A stretch of 43,581 nt of DNA, taken from positions 1 to 43,581 of the forward strand of contig NZ_QWKI01000125.1 in the NCBI RefSeq assembly GCF_009911645.1. The letters run 5' to 3'. Within the stretch, counting starts at the first letter, position 1. Each line of letters starts with the position of its first letter. The notes under the pieces are model-generated. The model had not been told where the DNA came from, did no database searches, and saw nothing but the letters and a program-made list of their open reading frames with translations. Shown piece by piece: positions 23,782 through 31,817 of the stretch. The position numbers were made by a program, and so were the translations under genes. Origin of the DNA: Pseudoflavonifractor sp. 60. Lineage in GTDB: Bacteria > Bacillota > Clostridia > Oscillospirales > Oscillospiraceae.

Positions 23782-25485
23782 ATGTATCAGGCGTTGTACA
23801 GAAAATGGCGGCCCCGCACCTTTGAGGACGTGGTGGGGCAGGAGCATATCACCGATACCCTGCGGCGGCAGGTGGCGGCAAACCGGCTGTCCCACGCCTA
23901 CCTCTTCACCGGGACCCGGGGGACGGGGAAGACCACCTGCGCCAAGATCCTGGCCCGGGCGGTGAACTGCGAGAATCCCCAAAACGGGGACCCCTGCAAC
24001 GCCTGCCCCGCCTGTCTGGGCATTGAAAACGGCTCCATTCTGGACGTGCTGGAGCTGGACGCCGCCACCAACAACGGCGTGGACCAGGTGCGGGCTCTCC
24101 GGGATGAGGCGGTGTACACCCCCGCCGCCGTGGCCAAGCGGGTATACATCATCGACGAGGCCCACATGCTGACCCCCCAGGCCTGGAACGCTCTGCTGAA
24201 AATTCTGGAGGAGCCGCCCCCTCACCTGATGTTCATTCTGGCCACCACCGAGCCCCACAAGGTACTGGCCACCATCAAGAGCCGGTGCCAGCAGTTCTCT
24301 TTTAAGCGGATTTTGCCCATGAAGATCGCCCAGCGGCTGGAATATGTGGCCGAACAGGAGCACATTGAACTCACCGCCCCCGGGGCCGCTCTGCTGGCCC
24401 GGTTGGCGGACGGCGGAATGCGGGATGCCCTGTCGCTGCTGGACCAGTGCGCCGGCAGAGGCGGACCGGTGGACGAGCAGGCCATTCTGGACGCCCTGGG
24501 ACTGGCGGGCAATGTAGAGACCGCCGCCCTCATGGGACAGCTGGCCGCCCGGGACACCGAGGGGGCGCTGGAGACTCTGGGCCGGCTGTACGCAGGGGGC
24601 AAGGATGTGGGGTCGGTGCTGGGGGAGCTGTCCTCTCTGGCCCGGGACCTGCTGCTGCGAAAGACCGCGCCCCGCGGGGGAGCCGCCCTGATGGCGGGGG
24701 GCTATGACGAGGCGAGCCTGCGCAGGCTGGGGGAACAGCTCACCGGCCCGCGGCTGCTTCATATGCTCACCTGTCTCCAGCGGACTCTGGCCGACCTGCC
24801 CCGCAGCGGAAACCGGCGCACCGACACGGAGCTGTGCCTCATCCGCCTCAGCGATGAGAGCCTGGACGAGTCCGCCGCCGGTCTGTCCGCCCGGATTGCC
24901 CGGCTGGAGGAGCAGCTGGCCCGGGGGATTCCCGCACCAGCGCAGCAGTCCGGCCCGGCCTCTCGGGAAGGGGCGAAACAGCCTGCCCCTCCGCCGGACC
25001 CGTCCTCCTGGGAGGAGGAGAGGCCGCCCCTGCCCGAGGAGCCGCCGGAGGAAAGGGACTATGTCTTTGACGAGCCCCCTGTCCCCCCGTCTCCCCAGAG
25101 GCCGGTCCCCTCTGCCCCTGTGCCTCAGCAGCCGTCTGCCCCCGTTGGAGGCGGCGACCGGACATTCTGGTCCAGCTTTGCGGCGGGACTGCGGGGGAAG
25201 GTGCCGCCGGCGGTGTTCCCCTACTTGAACAACCCGACCAAGGTCACCGGAGTGCGGCAGAATGGCCGTCTTGGGCTGTGGGTGGACAGCGAGTTTACCC
25301 GCTCTATGCTGAACAAGCCCTCCGTGCTGGAGAAGCTGGCTCAGGCGGCGGAACCCCTCTTTGGTCAGCCGCCCCGGATTATCGTCACCGTGGGGACCCC
25401 GCCGGAACAGTCGGAGGCCCCGGAGGAGGACCCCTTGAACAAGCTGATGTCCTTTGGTGACCTGGATAATATTACCATTCAATAA
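23782..25485 (+). CDS. dnaX: DNA polymerase III subunit gamma/tau
   Basis: The clamp-loader ATPase of 567 residues. Walker A is GTRGTGKTT at 44-52, the zinc site uses Cys63, Cys72, Cys75 and Cys78, the DEAH Walker B lies at 125-128, and sensor I is in ATTEPHK. After domain III there is a proline-rich linker (about 390-470), then a tau-like C-terminal segment. ATG 23782 follows GGAGGTG. I found no A-rich slippery site at the gamma boundary, so only the tau form is expected. It is followed by ybaB, its usual partner. Confidence 0.95.
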   Translation: MYQALYRKWRPRTFEDVVGQEHITDTLRRQVAANRLSHAYLFTGTRGTGKTTCAKILARAVNCENPQNGDPCNACPACLGIENGSILDVLELDAATNNGVDQVRALRDEAVYTPAAVAKRVYIIDEAHMLTPQAWNALLKILEEPPPHLMFILATTEPHKVLATIKSRCQQFSFKRILPMKIAQRLEYVAEQEHIELTAPGAALLARLADGGMRDALSLLDQCAGRGGPVDEQAILDALGLAGNVETAALMGQLAARDTEGALETLGRLYAGGKDVGSVLGELSSLARDLLLRKTAPRGGAALMAGGYDEASLRRLGEQLTGPRLLHMLTCLQRTLADLPRSGNRRTDTELCLIRLSDESLDESAAGLSARIARLEEQLARGIPAPAQQSGPASREGAKQPAPPPDPSSWEEERPPLPEEPPEERDYVFDEPPVPPSPQRPVPSAPVPQQPSAPVGGGDRTFWSSFAAGLRGKVPPAVFPYLNNPTKVTGVRQNGRLGLWVDSEFTRSMLNKPSVLEKLAQAAEPLFGQPPRIIVTVGTPPEQSEAPEEDPLNKLMSFGDLDNITIQ

Positions 25486-25509
25486 AAAACCGGAAAAGGA
25501 GTTTTTGAT

Positions 25510-25863
25510 ATGGCAAAGGGTTATGGCCGCGGGAAGCCCGGCATGGGCGGCGGCATGAATATGAATATGATTAAGCAGGCCCAAAAGATGCAGCAGGATA
25601 TGCTCCGCATGCAGCAGGAGCTCCAGGAGAAGGAGTACCAGGCCGCCTCCGGCGGAGGGATGGTAAGCGCCACGGTGAACGGTAAGCACGAGCTGAAAAG
25701 CCTGGTTATCGACCCGGAGGCGGTGGACCCGGAGGATGTGGAGATGCTCCAGGATATGATTGTGGCTGCCGTCAACGAGGCCATGCGCGCCGCCGATGCC
25801 GATGCGGCCAGCTCCATGCAGTCCCTCACCGGGGGATTGAATCTGGGCGGCCTGGGCCTGTAA
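25510..25863 (+). CDS. YbaB/EbfC nucleoid-associated protein
   Basis: The 117-residue protein has the YbaB core: NMNMIKQAQKMQQDMLRMQQ then EYQAASGGGMVSATVNGKHE and MLQDMIVAAVNEAMRA. It binds DNA and is the standard downstream neighbour of dnaX. ATG 25510 follows AAAAGGAG. In most Firmicutes recR comes next; here a terminator and accessory DNA follow, so the operon was interrupted or recR is elsewhere. Confidence 0.92.
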   Translation: MAKGYGRGKPGMGGGMNMNMIKQAQKMQQDMLRMQQELQEKEYQAASGGGMVSATVNGKHELKSLVIDPEAVDPEDVEMLQDMIVAAVNEAMRAADADAASSMQSLTGGLNLGGLGL

Positions 25864-25944
25864 AGCTTTAAACATGAAATTGCCCGCCTGGGCGGTGTCC
25901 GTAAACAAATTTTTGAGAATGCAGAATATGCAGTGCTGTCAAGG

Positions 25945-25972
25945 GGCGGCGTGACTTCGGTCACGCCGTTTC
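25945..25972 (+). terminator. UUCG hairpin terminator after ybaB
   Basis: GGCGTGAC (25948-25955), TTCG loop, GTCACGCC (25960-25967), then GTTTCC. The T-run is short. Confidence 0.65.
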
Positions 25973-26026
25973 CATTTTCGTCTGTTTGAAACCCTGCGAT
26001 AAAGTGGTTCCATAATGGATTCCCGC

Positions 26027-26161
26027 GCTTTACATGAGATATGCAGAAACGCTCCTCAGTCTCTGATGTTTCACAGTGACCAAGGAGCGCAATATACTTC
26101 AAAAGCATTCCGCAAGCTGCTTCGGATGAACGGGATTGTCCAATCTTTTCCTGGTTTTTGA
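26027..26161 (+). mobile_element. IS3-family transposase remnant
   Basis: A short reading in one frame gives LMFHSDQGAQYTSKAFRKLL then MNGIVQSF, which is the DDE motif region of IS3-family OrfB, followed by a stop at 26159-26161. Upstream and downstream parts of the transposase are absent. It is a dead fragment at the left edge of the accessory region and explains part of the gap after ybaB. Confidence 0.7.
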
Positions 26162-26228
26162 TTGTAGATTTCAGAAATTTCGTCATAGGCTGTCTATCTT
26201 GACCTCCCAAGAGAACATTTGTCAAGGA

Positions 26229-26253
26229 GGATTTCACCATAAAGATGAAATCC
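26229..26253. other. Inverted repeat near left edge of island
   Basis: GGATTTCA and TGAAATCC flank a nine-base loop; it could be a terminator for the minus-strand HNH gene or an insertion-sequence end. Confidence 0.35.
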
Positions 26254-26292
26254 CCCGGTAAATAAGTAGTGGGGCGGTTAGATGCCTGTGAT

Positions 26293-28002
26293 CTATTCTA
26301 CAAATAGCATATCTCTGTGATAGGAAAGGTATTCATTCATACTTTTGTTTATTTGAAGGTTAAACTTCAACCCTTGGGATAGTCCAAGTCGCTTAATATT
26401 TTCAGCCCCAATCTGAGAAGATAAAATAATCTTGCCATATCTATCGAATGTAATGAGACCACGGTCAAAAAGTCTATCATAGGTAGCGCTAAGGAGGAGC
26501 CCGTTGTCAACACTTAAGCGCTCTTTATTAGAACTGGCTGCCCATGGCTTAATGTGGCTTGCAACAAGCAAATCGGGATGGTCAATTCCCGTTATAATAC
26601 AACGCCCATTATATTTATCAATAAGAGATTTTCTAAAGGCACCTTGACCTACTCGTGATTGAATGATGGCTGTTTTCTCGGTTTCAGGAATTTGCCTGTC
26701 ATTCTCTATTGTCTCCATATAAATACGATCGCCCGAATCTTCGGATATGGTATTGAGAAAATAGCGGTATTGCTTAAGCGCATTTCTGTACAACAGTTTT
26801 CTGCGAGTATTTTCTGTGGCAAAATCTCTATCGTTTATGATAAGAAAGATTGCAAGATCAAGTTCAAACGGTGACATAGTTTCAAGTGGTTTTTGGATTG
26901 TGCCTTTTTGATGCATTTCCTTCGATATTGCGCCTACTGCATCAGAGTATGTACCAATAGAACTCTCAGAAAACCCAATATTCTGAGCCAGCCAGTCAGA
27001 AAAGGGATTGCTACTATGAGTGGTAGATAATAATGCGGATGAACGGTTAGCGGAATCTGGATTGGCTTTCTTTTCTTCATTTACTCCGGTCGAACCTCTT
27101 TTCGATGCAATGCCAAGGTTACGTGCTCTTATCCATATAGCCGGTAGCGTTCTGTTGGGCAGATATTTTTCCTGCAATTCTTTACTTGACATCTTACCAT
27201 AGCATTTATTTAATATTTCATCATCTTCTTTAGTCCAGTCGGGACTCTTGGGCAACCCGATACCAAGACTCCCTGCTTTCCCAATAATAGCCTTTATCGT
27301 TCTGTTCGGTAGATATTTTTCCCGCAATTCCTCATTTGGCATTTTATTATAATATTTTCGTAATTTTTCAAGTTCTTCTTCAGTCCAGTTCAGGTTTCTT
27401 GTTTGTGTAATGCCAAGAATACTTGCTCTTCCCAATATAGCCTGTGACGTTCTATTAGGCAGATATTTTTCCCGCAATTCTTCATTTGATATTTTGCCAT
27501 AGTATTCTTGCAATATTTCATCATCTTCTTTAGTCCAGTCGGGACTCCTTGGTGACCCAATACCAAGGAGCACTGCTCTCCCAATAATAGCCTTTATCGT
27601 TCTGTCGGGCAGGTATGTTTTTTGCAATTCCTTATTTGGCATTTTGCCATAGTATTCTTGTAACTTTTCAATCTCTTCCTCGGTCCAGTCGGGACTCTTT
27701 ACTAATGTGAGGCCAAGGTCAGATGCTTTCCCAAGGATAGCATCTACTGTTCTGTCAGGCAGACATGTTTTCTGCAATTCTTCTATTGATATTTTACTAT
27801 AGTTTTCTTGTAACTTTTCAAGCTCTTCTTTGTTCCATTCTGGTCTCTTTGCTAATGCAATGCCAAGTTCAGATGCCTTCCGTCTGATAGATTGCGGTGT
27901 CCTGTTAGGTAGATATTTTCTCTGCAATTCTTTATTTGGCATCTTACCATAGTGTTCTTGCAACTTTTCAAGTTCTTCTTTCGTCCAGTCTTGGCCTTTC
28001 AA
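26293..28002 (-). CDS. HNH endonuclease with six Myb/SANT-like DNA-binding repeats
   Basis: The 569-residue protein starts at TTG 28002 behind GGGAGGGG. Residues 6-300 are six repeats with an exact 50-residue period (Trp at 6, 56, 106, 156, 206 and 256). Each runs W-[TN]-x-E-[ED]-x-E-x-L, then K-[MI]-x-x-x-E-L, L-P-[ND]-R-T-x-x-[AS]-I-x-x-[KR]-A-x-x-L-G, the pattern of a three-helix Myb/homeodomain-like module. After a linker, a C-terminal domain holds RCIITGIDHPDLLVASHIKP and VDNGLLLSATYDRLFD, an HNH_2-type nuclease core. The gene is markedly AT-rich compared with its neighbours, so it was probably acquired. Possible roles are defence, homing, or a mobile-element nuclease; none is proven. 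Confidence 0.8.
   Translation of the reverse strand: MKGQDWTKEELEKLQEHYGKMPNKELQRKYLPNRTPQSIRRKASELGIALAKRPEWNKEELEKLQENYSKISIEELQKTCLPDRTVDAILGKASDLGLTLVKSPDWTEEEIEKLQEYYGKMPNKELQKTYLPDRTIKAIIGRAVLLGIGSPRSPDWTKEDDEILQEYYGKISNEELREKYLPNRTSQAILGRASILGITQTRNLNWTEEELEKLRKYYNKMPNEELREKYLPNRTIKAIIGKAGSLGIGLPKSPDWTKEDDEILNKCYGKMSSKELQEKYLPNRTLPAIWIRARNLGIASKRGSTGVNEEKKANPDSANRSSALLSTTHSSNPFSDWLAQNIGFSESSIGTYSDAVGAISKEMHQKGTIQKPLETMSPFELDLAIFLIINDRDFATENTRRKLLYRNALKQYRYFLNTISEDSGDRIYMETIENDRQIPETEKTAIIQSRVGQGAFRKSLIDKYNGRCIITGIDHPDLLVASHIKPWAASSNKERLSVDNGLLLSATYDRLFDRGLITFDRYGKIILSSQIGAENIKRLGLSQGLKFNLQINKSMNEYLSYHRDMLFVE
27103..27990 (-). repeat. Six tandem 150-bp coding repeats
   Basis: The repeats of the HNH gene have a 150-bp period. 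Within them, repeats 3-4 resemble repeats 5-6 as dimers: a stretch of more than 30 bases ending in the codons for SPDW is shared at about 27215-27247 and 27515-27547, exactly 300 bases apart. This suggests duplication of a two-repeat unit. Confidence 0.8.
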
Positions 28003-28027
28003 TAGAACCCCTCCCTTTTATAATTTC

Positions 28028-28057
28028 ATTATAGTCAACGCGGTTAATCAAAGTCAA
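28028..28057 (-). promoter_or_regulatory. Promoter of HNH repeat gene
   Basis: Minus strand TTGACT (28057-28052), an 18-base spacer and TATAAT (28033-28028). Confidence 0.75.
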
Positions 28058-28137
28058 GGTCAAGCATGAAAGTATAGCATCAATATGGGCAATATTTTAC
28101 CCTTGTTTTTGGACGTTGCGGTAGTGGCAAGCAATGC

Positions 28138-28440
28138 GCCGGTATATACCCGGTGCCGCTTGTTGGTGGCTGTAGGTCCCCAAGCCCCCAGTGCATCGGA
28201 GCAGCTCCGCCCGATGCACAAGCCGCCGTTGGTGTCTGCTGGTATATACCGGCAGGGGAAGGACGCCCCCGGCGGAGCCGCCCTCTGAGGGCGCACGATG
28301 GCCGCAGGCCATACCACCGCCAGCTTGCTGGTGGTGAGTAAGTGCGCTCTTAGCAGAGAGCCCGGCAAAGAGAACGGAGCGCCCAGGTCATCCCCGGACG
28401 CTCCCACTTCGGTTCTCTCCTGCTGATCGATCACCGCCCC
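28138..28440. other. Palindrome-rich non-coding segment
   Basis: No credible gene is present. Two copies of the palindrome GGTATATACC lie at 28141-28150 and 28241-28250, with CCGG flanks in opposite orientation. Between them is a hairpin with stem GTGCATCGG/CCGATGCAC (28191-28219). GC-rich short hairpins follow (GGCCGCAGGCC near 28300; CCACCGCCAGC/GCTGGTGGTG near 28314-28336). The composition differs from the AT-rich DNA on both sides. It resembles the mobilisation or regulatory segments of Firmicutes mobile elements, but I cannot identify it. Confidence 0.35.
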
Positions 28441-28635
28441 TCAAGCCTGTGTCATTCTGCCACAAATGAGCCTCAGTCAATGTAATGTAGTGGTCTGGTG
28501 AAACCACCCTTTACACAATACATCTCATTAAGAAATATAGAAAAACCCAACAGCACAAGAATTTGCAAAATAAGATAAGGATAGAAATATTAGACAGTCC
28601 AGCTTAACTGTTCAATACTCCTACCCTCATTCAGT
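28441..28635. other. AT-rich spacer before tRNA-Gln
   Basis: No gene or clear signal beyond a weak nested inverted repeat (AATGAG ... CTCATT, enclosing GTGGT ... ACCAC, about 28465-28531). Confidence 0.35.
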
Positions 28636-28709
28636 TGGCAGCCGGAGAAGGATTCGAACCCTCACAAACAGAGTCAGAGTCTGTCGTGCTACCCTTACAC
28701 AATCCGGCT
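28636..28709 (-). tRNA. tRNA-Gln (CUG anticodon)
   Basis: The minus strand folds as a cloverleaf: acceptor stem AGCCGGA/TCCGGCT, anticodon stem ACAGA/TCTGT with loop CTCTGAC (anticodon CTG), T-arm GAGGG-TTCGAAT-CCTTC, discriminator G and encoded CCA. Its 3' end faces the accessory region at lower coordinates, the usual side for element integration. No second copy of the tRNA 3' end is visible near 25870-26290. Confidence 0.93.
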
Positions 28710-28739
28710 ATGGCCCCCACTCTCGCAGGGACAAGAGCT

Positions 28740-28767
28740 ATTATAACAAATGATTGAAAAATGTCAA
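28740..28767 (-). promoter_or_regulatory. Promoter of tRNA-Gln
   Basis: Minus strand TTGACA (28767-28762), a 16-base spacer and TATAAT (28745-28740). Confidence 0.85.
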
Positions 28768-28882
28768 GAGTATTTTTCAACTTTTTTCAGCAGAGGCTCA
28801 TCTTTCCAATATTCCCCAAATATTTAGGAATACAACGCGGTTTTTTGAGGCATAGCGTCCAAAAAAGTGGAAAACAGGAAAC

Positions 28883-29353
28883 TCATCCCGGCGGATGCAA
28901 GCAGTTCGCTGCCGCCTCTGCCTCTCTGCGGCGCAGGCCTCTGCCCTCCGGAATGGGAATCCAGCGGCTGCGCGCCTGGACATTCCCTCCAAAACAGTCG
29001 TGATCGTCCAGCACCACATACTGCATCTGCGACCGCTCGGCAAGCCAGGCCTGAATGTCCTCCCCCTTGTCTCCCACCTGAGGCGCCGCGTCCCAGATAG
29101 GGGTTCCATTTCGTTCCAAACGGCGGTACAGATTTTGGATAAAGGCGCGGCACAGAGGGTCGTCCACCGTCAAGGCGTCCCGCCAGGAGGAGCACAGAAC
29201 AATCCTGGCCCCGCTGTGCCTCACCAGCCAGCGTAACCAGAACAGGGACCGCGGGTCAAAAATCTGCCGTTCCAGGGGAAGCCGGAGCAGACCGCTGAGC
29301 CGGGTGCTGAGCTCCGTACAGATCACACCGTCAATGTCCAGAAAAATGACCAC
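28883..29353 (-). CDS. HAD-like hydrolase (HAD_SAK-type)
   Basis: The start chosen is GTG 29353, seven bases after GGAGGT (29366-29361); longer readings start inside the ptsI terminator. The 156-residue protein begins VIFLDIDGVICTE, the HAD motif I with its nucleophile Asp. GARIVLCSSWRDAL is motif II with Ser. QYVVLDDHDCF is the motif IV acidic pair. This short form with a CSSWR motif resembles the HAD domain of Swiss-army-knife RNA repair proteins. The substrate is unknown. It follows ptsI in the same direction but behind a terminator. Confidence 0.75.
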   Translation of the reverse strand: MVIFLDIDGVICTELSTRLSGLLRLPLERQIFDPRSLFWLRWLVRHSGARIVLCSSWRDALTVDDPLCRAFIQNLYRRLERNGTPIWDAAPQVGDKGEDIQAWLAERSQMQYVVLDDHDCFGGNVQARSRWIPIPEGRGLRRREAEAAANCLHPPG

Positions 29354-29415
29354 CTGCTCCACCTCCAGAATATAGGGGCGCTCCGCTTTCCATCCAGTCC
29401 CATTCTCCGGCTCAA

Positions 29416-29456
29416 GCAAAAAACCGGAGCAAACAAACTGGGTTCGCTCCGGTTTT
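29416..29456 (-). terminator. Terminator of ptsHI
   Basis: Minus strand AAAACCGGAGC pairs with GCTCCGGTTTTTT; a strong U-run ends the transcript. Confidence 0.92.
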
Positions 29457-29496
29457 CGTGTCAGATACGGGGTGTTGTTCTCGGATGGATTCGGGC

Positions 29497-31152
29497 TCAG
29501 CACTCCAGCTTTTCCAGGGTGCAGGTTTTGGCAATGGACTTGCGGATCTCGGCGCGCAGGGGCAGGACGGAGGTGGGTGAGACGGACAGCTCGTCAATAC
29601 CAATGGCCAGGAAGGTCTCCAGCAGACTGAGGTCCGCGCCCAGCTCGCCGCAGATGCCGATCCAGATACCCGCCTTGTGGGCGGCGTCGGTGGCCATTTT
29701 CAGCGCCCGCAGCACGGCGGGGTGGTGGGGGTCGAAGAACTTGCCCAGGTCGTTGGCCTGACGGTCACAGGCCAGGGTGTACTGGGTCAGGTCGTTGGTG
29801 CCCACCGAGAAGAAGTCCACTTCCTTGGCCAGCTCCTCGGCCACCAGGACGGAGGCAGGGGTCTCGATCATAATGCCGATCTCGGTCTCCTTGTTGTAGG
29901 GGACCCCCTCGGCGTCCAGCTCTGCCATCACCTTCTGACAGGCCCGCTTACACTCCTTCACCTCCCACACGGAGGTAATCATGGGGAACATAATGGCCAC
30001 CTTGCCGTAGGCGGAGGCCCGGTACAGGGCGCGCAGCTGGGTGCGGAAGACCTCGGGGCGGTTCAGACAGATCCGGATAGCCCGGACACCCAGGGCGGGG
30101 TTCTCCTCCTTGTGCAGCTGGAAGTAGTCCACCTGCTTGTCCGCGCCGATATCCAGGGTACGGATAACAACCCGCTTGCCGTCCATGGCGGCGGCCACAT
30201 CCCGATAGGCCCTGAACTGGGCGTCCTCGCTGGGATAGTCGTTGGTGGCCAGATACAAAAACTCAGAGCGAAACAGGCCGATGCCCTGGCCGTCGTTGGA
30301 CTGAACGGCGGCCACGTCTTCGGGGGAGCCGATGTTGCAGTAGACCATCATCTCCCGACCGTCCAGGGTCACGTCCTTCTGGCCCTTCATGGTCTCCATC
30401 AGCTCTTTCAGCTCTCTCTGCTTCTCCAGCTTGGCCTGGAAGGCGCCAAGTGTAATCTCATCAGGATCAATGGCCACCTGACCGGTCTCGCCGTCAATGT
30501 AGGCCGTCCGGCCGGCGCAGTCCTGCTTCAGTGCATCGCCCAAGCCGCAGATGGCGGGGATGCCCATGGTGCGGGCCAGGATGGCGGTGTGACTGTTGCC
30601 TGAACCGCCCTGGGTCATGAAGCCCAGGATTTTGCTCTTGTCCAACTGAAGGGTCTCGGAGGGGGCCAGATCGTCGGCGGCCAGGATCACGGGCTCCTGG
30701 GAGTCGATACCGCCCTCGGTGAGGCCCATCAGGTTGTTCAGAATGCGCCGGGTCACGTCCTTGATGTCGGCGGCGCGGCCCTGCATATAGGGGTCGTCCA
30801 TGGCAGCCAGCATGGCGGCAAACTCCTCACCGGCAATCTCCACCGCCTTCTCGGCGCAGCAGCCCTTTTCGGTCAGGGCATTCATCATGCAGTCCACATA
30901 GTCCTCGTCCTCCACGAACATGGCGTGGGTCTCAAAGAGGATGGCGGTCTCATCGCCGGTCTCCTCCCGGGCCTTGTCCGCAAGAGCGTTGAGCTGGTCG
31001 ATGGACTTCTCCTGGGCCTGGGTAATGCGGGCCTTCTCCGCCTCGATATCGGCGGCGGGAGCGTCCGAAATGGTGGTATCTGGGCGCTGGAAGAAGTAAA
31101 TCGGCCCGCTGGCCACGCCCTTGGAGACGCCCTTTCCCTGCATTAAGATCAT
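29497..31152 (-). CDS. ptsI: PTS phosphoenolpyruvate-protein phosphotransferase (Enzyme I)
   Basis: Enzyme I takes phosphate from PEP and passes it to HPr. The 551-residue protein starts at ATG 31152, eight bases after AAGGAGG. It has the N-terminal KGVSKGVASGP, the phosphohistidine His188 in GGSGNSHTAILAR and the PEP-binding barrel motifs (GLFRSEFLY; SVGTNDLTQYTLACDR). Length is close to the usual 540-575. It lies about 90 bases after ptsH. A 10-bp stem at 31200-31232 stands between the two genes and might adjust their ratio. Confidence 0.95.
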   Translation of the reverse strand: MILMQGKGVSKGVASGPIYFFQRPDTTISDAPAADIEAEKARITQAQEKSIDQLNALADKAREETGDETAILFETHAMFVEDEDYVDCMMNALTEKGCCAEKAVEIAGEEFAAMLAAMDDPYMQGRAADIKDVTRRILNNLMGLTEGGIDSQEPVILAADDLAPSETLQLDKSKILGFMTQGGSGNSHTAILARTMGIPAICGLGDALKQDCAGRTAYIDGETGQVAIDPDEITLGAFQAKLEKQRELKELMETMKGQKDVTLDGREMMVYCNIGSPEDVAAVQSNDGQGIGLFRSEFLYLATNDYPSEDAQFRAYRDVAAAMDGKRVVIRTLDIGADKQVDYFQLHKEENPALGVRAIRICLNRPEVFRTQLRALYRASAYGKVAIMFPMITSVWEVKECKRACQKVMAELDAEGVPYNKETEIGIMIETPASVLVAEELAKEVDFFSVGTNDLTQYTLACDRQANDLGKFFDPHHPAVLRALKMATDAAHKAGIWIGICGELGADLSLLETFLAIGIDELSVSPTSVLPLRAEIRKSIAKTCTLEKLEC

Positions 31153-31199
31153 CGTTTATTCCTCCTTATAGAAATCGGTCTCTCAGATCCAGATACAGC

Positions 31200-31232
31200 A
31201 GAGGGCGTCCGCCCAGTGGGCAGACGCCCTCT
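31200..31232 (-). other. Stem-loop between ptsH and ptsI
   Basis: AGAGGGCGTC pairs with GACGCCCTCT, with an inner GCCCACTGGGC. No U-run follows on the minus strand, so it is more likely an RNA stability or attenuation element than a full terminator. Confidence 0.5.
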
Positions 31233-31241
31233 GAGCGGCGT

Positions 31242-31505
31242 TTACAGGTTCTCCTTAAAGAACTGCTCCATGGCGGCGGCGTTGGCCTCCTCGTTGCCGC
31301 CCTCGATGGTGACGGTGACCGTTTCGCCGGTCTTGATGCCCATGCCCATCAGAGCCATCAGCTTGGTGGCAGCGGCGGACTTGCTGCCGTCGGCCTTCGT
31401 AATGGTGACGGTGCTGTCCAGCCCCTTGGCTGCCTTGGCCAGCAGGCCGGCGGGACGGGCGTGGACGCCTACGGGATCGGTAATGGTGTAGGTAAACTGT
31501 TTCAT
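31242..31505 (-). CDS. ptsH: PTS phosphocarrier protein HPr, Ser46 position not conserved
   Basis: The 87-residue protein is HPr: His15 in DPVGVHARPAG is the phosphate carrier and the end AAAMEQFFKENL fits the family. In Bacillus HPr the regulatory Ser46 lies in LKSIMGVMSLGI. Here the equivalent stretch is ATKLMALMGMGI, and by alignment on the Gly-Ile pair a Lys (residue 48, after a two-residue insertion) occupies that position. HPr kinase-based carbon catabolite control through this protein may therefore be absent or altered. Ser41 and Ser43 are nearby alternatives. It precedes ptsI in one transcript. Confidence 0.93.
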   Translation of the reverse strand: MKQFTYTITDPVGVHARPAGLLAKAAKGLDSTVTITKADGSKSAAATKLMALMGMGIKTGETVTVTIEGGNEEANAAAMEQFFKENL

Positions 31506-31617
31506 GGTGCATAACATCCTTTCTTGATATAGATTGATATCTGGATCGCGCCAGATTGCAGACGCCGCAGGGGCATTAAAATCAATTGCACGCTCTTGTG
31601 AGACTACGGCTTGTAAA

Positions 31618-31646
31618 ATTATAAATCTAAACAAAATTTTTGTAAA
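31618..31646 (-). promoter_or_regulatory. Promoter of ptsHI
   Basis: Minus strand TTTACA (31646-31641), a 17-base spacer and TATAAT (31623-31618). The leader is about 110 bases. No clear cre site was seen. Confidence 0.7.
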
Positions 31647-31737
31647 TTGGAGGGCGGGCCAAAATTTTAGACTCTGTTTTGTGCGAAATGATGAAATCAA
31701 TTTCAGCCATTTCCACTCATCTCCGGGGGAAATAGTG

Positions 31738-31777
31738 AAAAATCTGCTGTTTTTACGTGGAGAAGCGGATTTTTTTC
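31738..31777 (-). terminator. Terminator of LacI-family regulator gene
   Basis: Minus strand AAAAATCCGC pairs with GCAGATTTTT (one G-T), ending in a U-run. Confidence 0.75.
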
Positions 31778-31817
31778 CGTCAAGTCTGTGACAAACTTAT
31801 GATTCCCGTTCCCGCTT

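Noticed and set aside
23782-25485. Programmed frameshift in dnaX to make a gamma subunit
   Set aside because: No A-rich slippery heptamer was found at the expected position.
23746-25908. Long minus-strand open frame opposite dnaX and ybaB
   Set aside because: Compositional shadow of dnaX, which has all clamp-loader motifs on the plus strand.
28060-28434. Open frames on both strands in the palindromic segment
   Set aside because: No SD, no recognisable motif, and several overlapping frames at once, which is typical of GC-rich non-coding DNA.
28636-28709. Attachment-site duplication of the tRNA-Gln 3' end
   Set aside because: No matching copy of the tRNA 3' end is visible at the far side of the island near 25870-26290.
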